The notes beneath the pieces are model-generated. The model saw only the letters and a program-made list of their open reading frames with translations. It was not told the DNA's origin and did no database searches. Shown piece after piece: positions 60,422 through 64,000 of a DNA stretch of 64,000 bases. Within the stretch, counting starts at the first letter, position 1. Each line of letters starts with the position of its first letter. Source of the stretch: Citreicoccus inhibens (GTDB taxonomy: Bacteria; Myxococcota; Myxococcia; Myxococcales; Myxococcaceae). Made by a program: the position numbers and the translations under genes. Where the stretch lies: assembly GCF_019039035.1 (NCBI RefSeq), contig NZ_JAHNZT010000012.1, positions 124,001 to 188,000 on the forward strand. Direction: 5' to 3'.

Positions 60422-61777
60422 ATGGCCATCGTCTGTGCGACCAATCTCTCCCCGGAGTCGGGGCGCGCGGCGGCGGTGGCGGCGGCCCTGGCGGGGCGGC
60501 TGGGAGAGCCGCTGCTGCTCCTGGACGTGTCCGAAGCGGCCCCTGTCCCCACCCCCGACACCCTGTCCTCCGAGGAGGCCCATCGAGAGCGGCTGGAGGC
60601 CGAGGCCGAGCGGCTGCGCGCCTCGGGCGTGACCGTGCTGCCCCCGGTGTTGGCGCCGTCCACGGAGGGCTCGCGCCGGGAAGAGGTGGAGTGCCAGCGC
60701 GCGCGGCTGGTGGTGGTGGCGGCGGATGGCTGGCCCCCCGCTTCATGGCCGCGCACGTCGTTGGCGGCGCGGCTGACGCGGTACGGCCGGGCGCCGGTGC
60801 TGGTGGTGCGGCGGGATGGCGCGCTGCTGGACTGGGCGCGAGGCCGCCGGCGGCTCCTGGTGCTGGCGGGGGTGGACCGGGCGTCCTCCACATCCGACGC
60901 GGCGCTGACGTTCCTGCGAGAGCTGCGGCGGGTGGGCGCCTGCGACGTGGTGGCCGCGTGCGTCTGCTCCCCGCTGGAGGAGCGCGAGCGGCTGGGCATG
61001 CGCACCCCCGTGCACGTGGAGCTGCTGGACCCCGGCGGCGGCGAGCTGTCACCGCTGGAGCCCGCCATGGAGCGCGTGCTGCTGCGGGAGCTGCGCGAGC
61101 GCGTGGGCGAGTTGGAGGGCGAGGGCGGGATGGAGGTGGTGGTGGAGCCCGGCTATGGCCGGCCCGCGGACCATCTGCTGCATGTGGCCCGGGCGCGCGG
61201 CGCGGACGTGTTGGTGGTGGGGACGCACCTGCGGCGCGGGGTGCGGCGGCTGTGGCATGGCTCGGTGTCCGAGGGGGTGCTGCGCCGCGCGGAGCAGTCG
61301 GTGGTGTGCGTGCCGCCGGGCCTGCGCGAGCCCCGTCACGCGCAGCCGCCGCGCACGGTGCTGGTGCCGGTGGACTTCACCGAGGCGAGCGTGCGGGCCG
61401 TGTCCCAGGCGCGCCTGCTGGTGGGCGCGGGCGGGCGCGTGCACCTGCTGCACGTGCACCGACGGCGGCTGAGGGACCCGTCGTGGTTGGACACGGTGGG
61501 CGTGCCGCCCGAGCCCGAGGGCGACGCGGTGCTGCGCCGGCTGTGGACGCTGGTGCCCTGGGAGGAGGGCGCGCGCGCGGTGCATTGGAGCGTGGAGGGC
61601 GTCACGAGCGAGGACGTCCCACTCGCCATCCGCCAGGCCACGGAGCGCGAGGGCGCGGACCTGGTGTGCCTGGGCCTCTCCTCCACGTCCGACGCGCCGG
61701 ACACGCTCAAGGGCGCGGTGGCCCGCGAACTGGTGCTCCACGGCGCGAGGCCCGTGCTCGTGCTGCCGGACACGTGA
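60422..61777 (+). CDS. Triple-domain universal stress protein
   Basis: 451 residues from ATG 60422, behind gaggaggacggcg. Three Usp folds in a row: residues 1-130 (IVCATNLSPESGRAAAVAAAL, ending VLVVRR), 135-300 (LLVLAGVDRASSTSDAAL, ending RAEQSVVCVPP), and 305-451 (TVLVPVDFTEASVRAVSQAR, ending GARPVLVLPD). ATP-binding glycine loops are weakly seen in domain 2 (VGTHLRRGVRRLWHGSVSEGVL) and altered in the others. Usually Usp proteins have one or two domains. It probably binds nucleotides in stress; partners unknown. Confidence 0.85.
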   Translation: MAIVCATNLSPESGRAAAVAAALAGRLGEPLLLLDVSEAAPVPTPDTLSSEEAHRERLEAEAERLRASGVTVLPPVLAPSTEGSRREEVECQRARLVVVAADGWPPASWPRTSLAARLTRYGRAPVLVVRRDGALLDWARGRRRLLVLAGVDRASSTSDAALTFLRELRRVGACDVVAACVCSPLEERERLGMRTPVHVELLDPGGGELSPLEPAMERVLLRELRERVGELEGEGGMEVVVEPGYGRPADHLLHVARARGADVLVVGTHLRRGVRRLWHGSVSEGVLRRAEQSVVCVPPGLREPRHAQPPRTVLVPVDFTEASVRAVSQARLLVGAGGRVHLLHVHRRRLRDPSWLDTVGVPPEPEGDAVLRRLWTLVPWEEGARAVHWSVEGVTSEDVPLAIRQATEREGADLVCLGLSSTSDAPDTLKGAVARELVLHGARPVLVLPDT

Positions 61778-61814
61778 GGGATGTGGCGTTGCCGGAGCGT
61801 GCTCGACGGCGGGT

Positions 61815-61847
61815 GGGCGCGCGGGCCTGAGCGGCGCCCGCGCGCCC
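61815..61847. terminator. Bidirectional 12-bp hairpin
   Basis: Perfect arms gggcgcgcgggc (61815-61826) and gcccgcgcgccc (61836-61847) with a 9-base loop, between the convergent ends of the Usp and OmpA-family genes. Confidence 0.75.
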
Positions 61848-61853
61848 TGGAAC

Positions 61854-63221
61854 TCACTGACCCAGCTCCTGCACCTCGATGCGGCGGTTCTGCAGCCGGC
61901 CCTGCGGCGTGTCGTTGGAGGCGACGGGCTTCGCGTCACCCTCGCCCACGGCCTCCAGGCGGTTGCCCGCGATGCCCTCGCCCACCAGCGTCTGGCGCAC
62001 GTTGTCGGCGCGCGACTGGGACAGCTGGCGGTTGGCGTCCGCGTTGCCCGTGGCGTCGGTGAAGCCCTCGATGCGCACGCGCGTGTCGGGCTTCTCCTTG
62101 AGGATGGCGCCCAGCTCGCTCACCGTCTGCTCACCCTTGGGCGTGAGCTTGGCCGAGCCCGTCTGGAACTCCACGCCCTCCAGGATGACGCCCTTGGCGG
62201 CGGAGCCATCCGAGAATGCCCGACGCAGCCCGGACGAGTCCTCGATGCGCTGCTTCTGCTCCCCCGTGCCCACGCTCCCCGAGCCCCCCGTGCCCATGTT
62301 CCCTGCCCCACCCGTGCCCTGCTGCTCCTGGGGCGCCGTGGGGGCGGGAGGTGGCGCCTTCGCGGTCTGCTGCGGCTCCGGCTGGGCGGGGGGCGGTGTG
62401 GCCTGCGGCGCGTTGCGCTGCGTGGCGGGCTGGGTGACGGAGGCCTGCGAGGGCCGTGGCTCATGCCGGCGTCCGCGCAGCGCCCACCAGCCCAGGGCCA
62501 CCAGGGCCAAGAGCGCCAGCGGCAGCGCCCAGGACGGGCGGCGGTGCGGCTCGGACGCCTGCGGCGAGCGCACCACCGGCGTGCGCGACATGGGCTCGCG
62601 GTGGACGGAGGTCACCTCCCGACTGCGCACCTCCTGCACGTCGGGGCGCTCCGGCACGGCCTCGCGAATCACCTCGGCGCCCGCGTGGCGCCCGCCGCCC
62701 AGCAGGCTGCCCAGCCCCGCCGGGAGCGCCGCGGAGATGAGCGAGCGCTGGCCGCCCAGCATCTGCATCAGCCCGGAGGCGCCCATCCGCTGGTCGCGCA
62801 CCTGCTTCCCCAGCACGCCCATCAGCGCCGGCGCCGCCAGCGACAACAGCCGCGTGGCGGAGCTCGAGTTGCGCAGCCCGCCGAAGCGCGAGAGCCCCTC
62901 GGTGACGGCGCCCAGCTTGCCGCCGAGCAGTCCGCCGAGCATCCCATGGCCCTGCTCCGCGGCCTCGCGCAGCCCCCCGGCGCCCTCGCCCAGGCCCGGC
63001 ACATCCGCCTTGGTGAAGCCGCCCTCGTTGAGCTGCGACAGGAGCCTCCCCGCCCCCGCCTCCGTGCCGCTCTGCTCCACGACCCCCGAGGCCACCGAGG
63101 CGATGGTGCCCGGGAGCACCTTGGCCATGGACTGAGGGTCCTCCCCCGACTCCTCGCTGATTCGCCGCACCAGGTCCCCCGAGAACTGTGAGCGGACCGC
63201 TTCGATGAGATTGAACGCCAT
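61854..63221 (-). CDS. DUF937-OmpA fusion protein
   Basis: 455 residues from ATG 63221, with ggagg 7 bp upstream. Residues 1-170 are a DUF937-type Ala/Gly/Leu-rich helical domain (MAFNLIEAVRSQFSGDLVRRI, LLSLAAPALMGVLGKQV). A membrane helix (WALPLALLALVALGWWAL, near 240) and a Pro/Gln/Gly-rich linker follow. The last 120 residues are an OmpA domain (LEGVEFQTGSAKLTPKGEQT, VRIEGFTDATG, NRRIEV). The topology puts DUF937 in the cytoplasm and the peptidoglycan-binding domain in the periplasm. It may link cytoplasmic events to the wall. Confidence 0.88.
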   Translation of the reverse strand: MAFNLIEAVRSQFSGDLVRRISEESGEDPQSMAKVLPGTIASVASGVVEQSGTEAGAGRLLSQLNEGGFTKADVPGLGEGAGGLREAAEQGHGMLGGLLGGKLGAVTEGLSRFGGLRNSSSATRLLSLAAPALMGVLGKQVRDQRMGASGLMQMLGGQRSLISAALPAGLGSLLGGGRHAGAEVIREAVPERPDVQEVRSREVTSVHREPMSRTPVVRSPQASEPHRRPSWALPLALLALVALGWWALRGRRHEPRPSQASVTQPATQRNAPQATPPPAQPEPQQTAKAPPPAPTAPQEQQGTGGAGNMGTGGSGSVGTGEQKQRIEDSSGLRRAFSDGSAAKGVILEGVEFQTGSAKLTPKGEQTVSELGAILKEKPDTRVRIEGFTDATGNADANRQLSQSRADNVRQTLVGEGIAGNRLEAVGEGDAKPVASNDTPQGRLQNRRIEVQELGQ

Positions 63222-63559
63222 GTCTTGCCTCCGAGGGTGTGCCGCACCGGAACCCCCCGGTGCGCGAGGCCACGCCCCACCCCCGTGGGCCTGGGGCTGA
63301 TGGCTTCCCGAAATCGTTACGGAGCGCTTCCGCCGTTGGTAACCCCTTGCGGTGCGGCCGGGAGCCAGAGGCCCCGCCGCCTCGCCTCCCCGGGGAACGG
63401 GCGCGGCGGACCCGCCAGGTGGGGCGTGCCCGCTCGCGCGCGAGTGTCCACTGGCGCGTGAAACCCGCCCGATTCCAGAGAAGTGGGGATTGAACGGGCG
63501 ACCCATGAGGGCGTTAGACTTTGCCGGAACTGCTTTCCCAGACAGGAAGGGGGAGTCCG
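63222..63559. other. Divergent intergenic region, no gene seen
   Basis: These 338 bp lie between the starts of the DUF937-OmpA gene (minus) and the sigma-54-activator-like gene (plus). Promoters of both must be here. I found no convincing -35/-10 pair or -24/-12 site. Confidence 0.5.
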
Positions 63560-64000
63560 GTGACTCTGCGTGGCTACCGAGAAGAAGAGCTCGTGAGCAA
63601 CCGTGCGTCGCTGTTGATTCATGGCGGCACGGAGGACGAGCGTCGCGCTTGGGCGGAGGAGGCCGCGCGCAGCTTCGACGTGCCTCTGGTCGAGGTGCGC
63701 CAGCAGGCGGACCTGGCCGGGGCGCTGCGCCACCCCAATGGGGTGGTGTTCATCCCAGACATCGTGAAGCTGGGGCTGGAGGCGCAGCAGGTGTTGCTGC
63801 ACTGCCTGCGCACCCAGGAGGAGCGGCCCAAGGTGGTGGTGGGGCTGTCCGGCGGCGCGGACCTGGCCCTGTCGCGCGGCACCGTCCGCGAGGACCTCCA
63901 CTACCGGCTCCACAAGGCCCAGGTGGACCTCCAGACGGAGGGCCTGCGCGAGGCGCTCAAGCACCGCTGGGCCCAGCAGGCCGAGGCGCTCGCCGCCAAG
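63560..64000 (+). CDS. NtrC-like AAA fragment protein (degenerate sigma-54 activator), partial
   Basis: GTG 63560 after aagggggag; 147 codons are seen before the window ends. The sequence resembles the second half of a sigma-54 activator ATPase: NGVVFIPDIVKLGLEAQQVLLHCL parallels the Walker B 'LFLDEIGELPLELQ' block (quoted in parts), and VREDLHYRLHKAQVDL parallels the 'FREDLYYRLNV' block. There is no Walker A and no GAFTGA loop, so it should not drive sigma-54 polymerase. It may continue with a Fis-type DNA-binding end beyond the window. Function unknown. Confidence 0.6.
   Translation, partial: MTLRGYREEELVSNRASLLIHGGTEDERRAWAEEAARSFDVPLVEVRQQADLAGALRHPNGVVFIPDIVKLGLEAQQVLLHCLRTQEERPKVVVGLSGGADLALSRGTVREDLHYRLHKAQVDLQTEGLREALKHRWAQQAEALAAK

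Overview
The window is very GC-rich (around 70 percent by eye), with dense genes, many 4-bp start/stop overlaps and frequent GTG starts. Lipoproteins, DUF2378 (TIGR02265 type), DUF5953-like and exopolysaccharide (EPS) genes all point to a myxobacterium of the suborder Cystobacterineae (Myxococcus/Corallococcus/Archangium relatives). I see no rRNA, tRNA, CRISPR array or transposase.

Region 1 (1-25.6 kb) is an EPS biosynthesis locus laid out like the Myxococcus xanthus eps cluster. The minus-strand block epsZ-wzx-epsY-epsX-(small membrane protein)-epsW-epsV-epsU (25.25 to 16.9 kb) encodes the initiating sugar-phosphate transferase, flippase, outer-membrane exporter parts, a response regulator, a kinase-less Wzc-type co-polymerase and a glycosyltransferase. 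Further glycosyltransferases lie at 13.7-15.1 kb and at 1-2.7 kb, the latter beside a protein that looks like a CpsD/Wze tyrosine kinase without its P-loop. About 11 kb of unrelated genes separate these two parts: MBL-fold lipoprotein, cation efflux, sulfatase, DUF1254, golvesin-type secreted protein, MarR-GNAT fusion and two damaged lipoprotein genes. Between the 13.7 kb glycosyltransferase and epsU sits a 1,857-bp cassette bounded by a perfect 31-bp direct repeat. It carries a lipoprotein with a PD-(D/E)xK-like C-terminus and an overlapping DUF5953-like gene. I read this as a SitA-like toxin/immunity module inserted in the EPS locus; it is the most interesting feature of the window.

Region 2 (25.6-33.8 kb) holds molybdenum-cofactor genes (fdhD-mobB-moeA, divergent mobA), a deoxyhypusine-synthase-family gene, a DUF2378 gene, a PQQ/sorbosone-type dehydrogenase and an outer-membrane barrel protein followed by a strong terminator.

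Region 3 (34.1-45.65 kb) is one respiratory operon: alternative complex III (actA-F), a small membrane protein, and an A2-type caa3 cytochrome oxidase (subunits II, I, III, IV). Every gene overlaps the next, so quinol oxidation and oxygen reduction are co-produced.

Region 4 (45.7-64 kb) has small membrane proteins, an ATPase, a three-gene operon (acyltransferase, hydrolase, proline dehydrogenase), an AT-hook/zinc-finger protein, tryptophan 2,3-dioxygenase, an RMD1/DUF155-like protein, a GAF histidine kinase, two OmpA-family proteins, a response-regulator adenylate cyclase, a GspG-like protein, a triple universal stress protein, and the start of a protein resembling a sigma-54 activator that lacks the ATP-binding part. 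Function calls rest on sequence reading alone; no database search was run.
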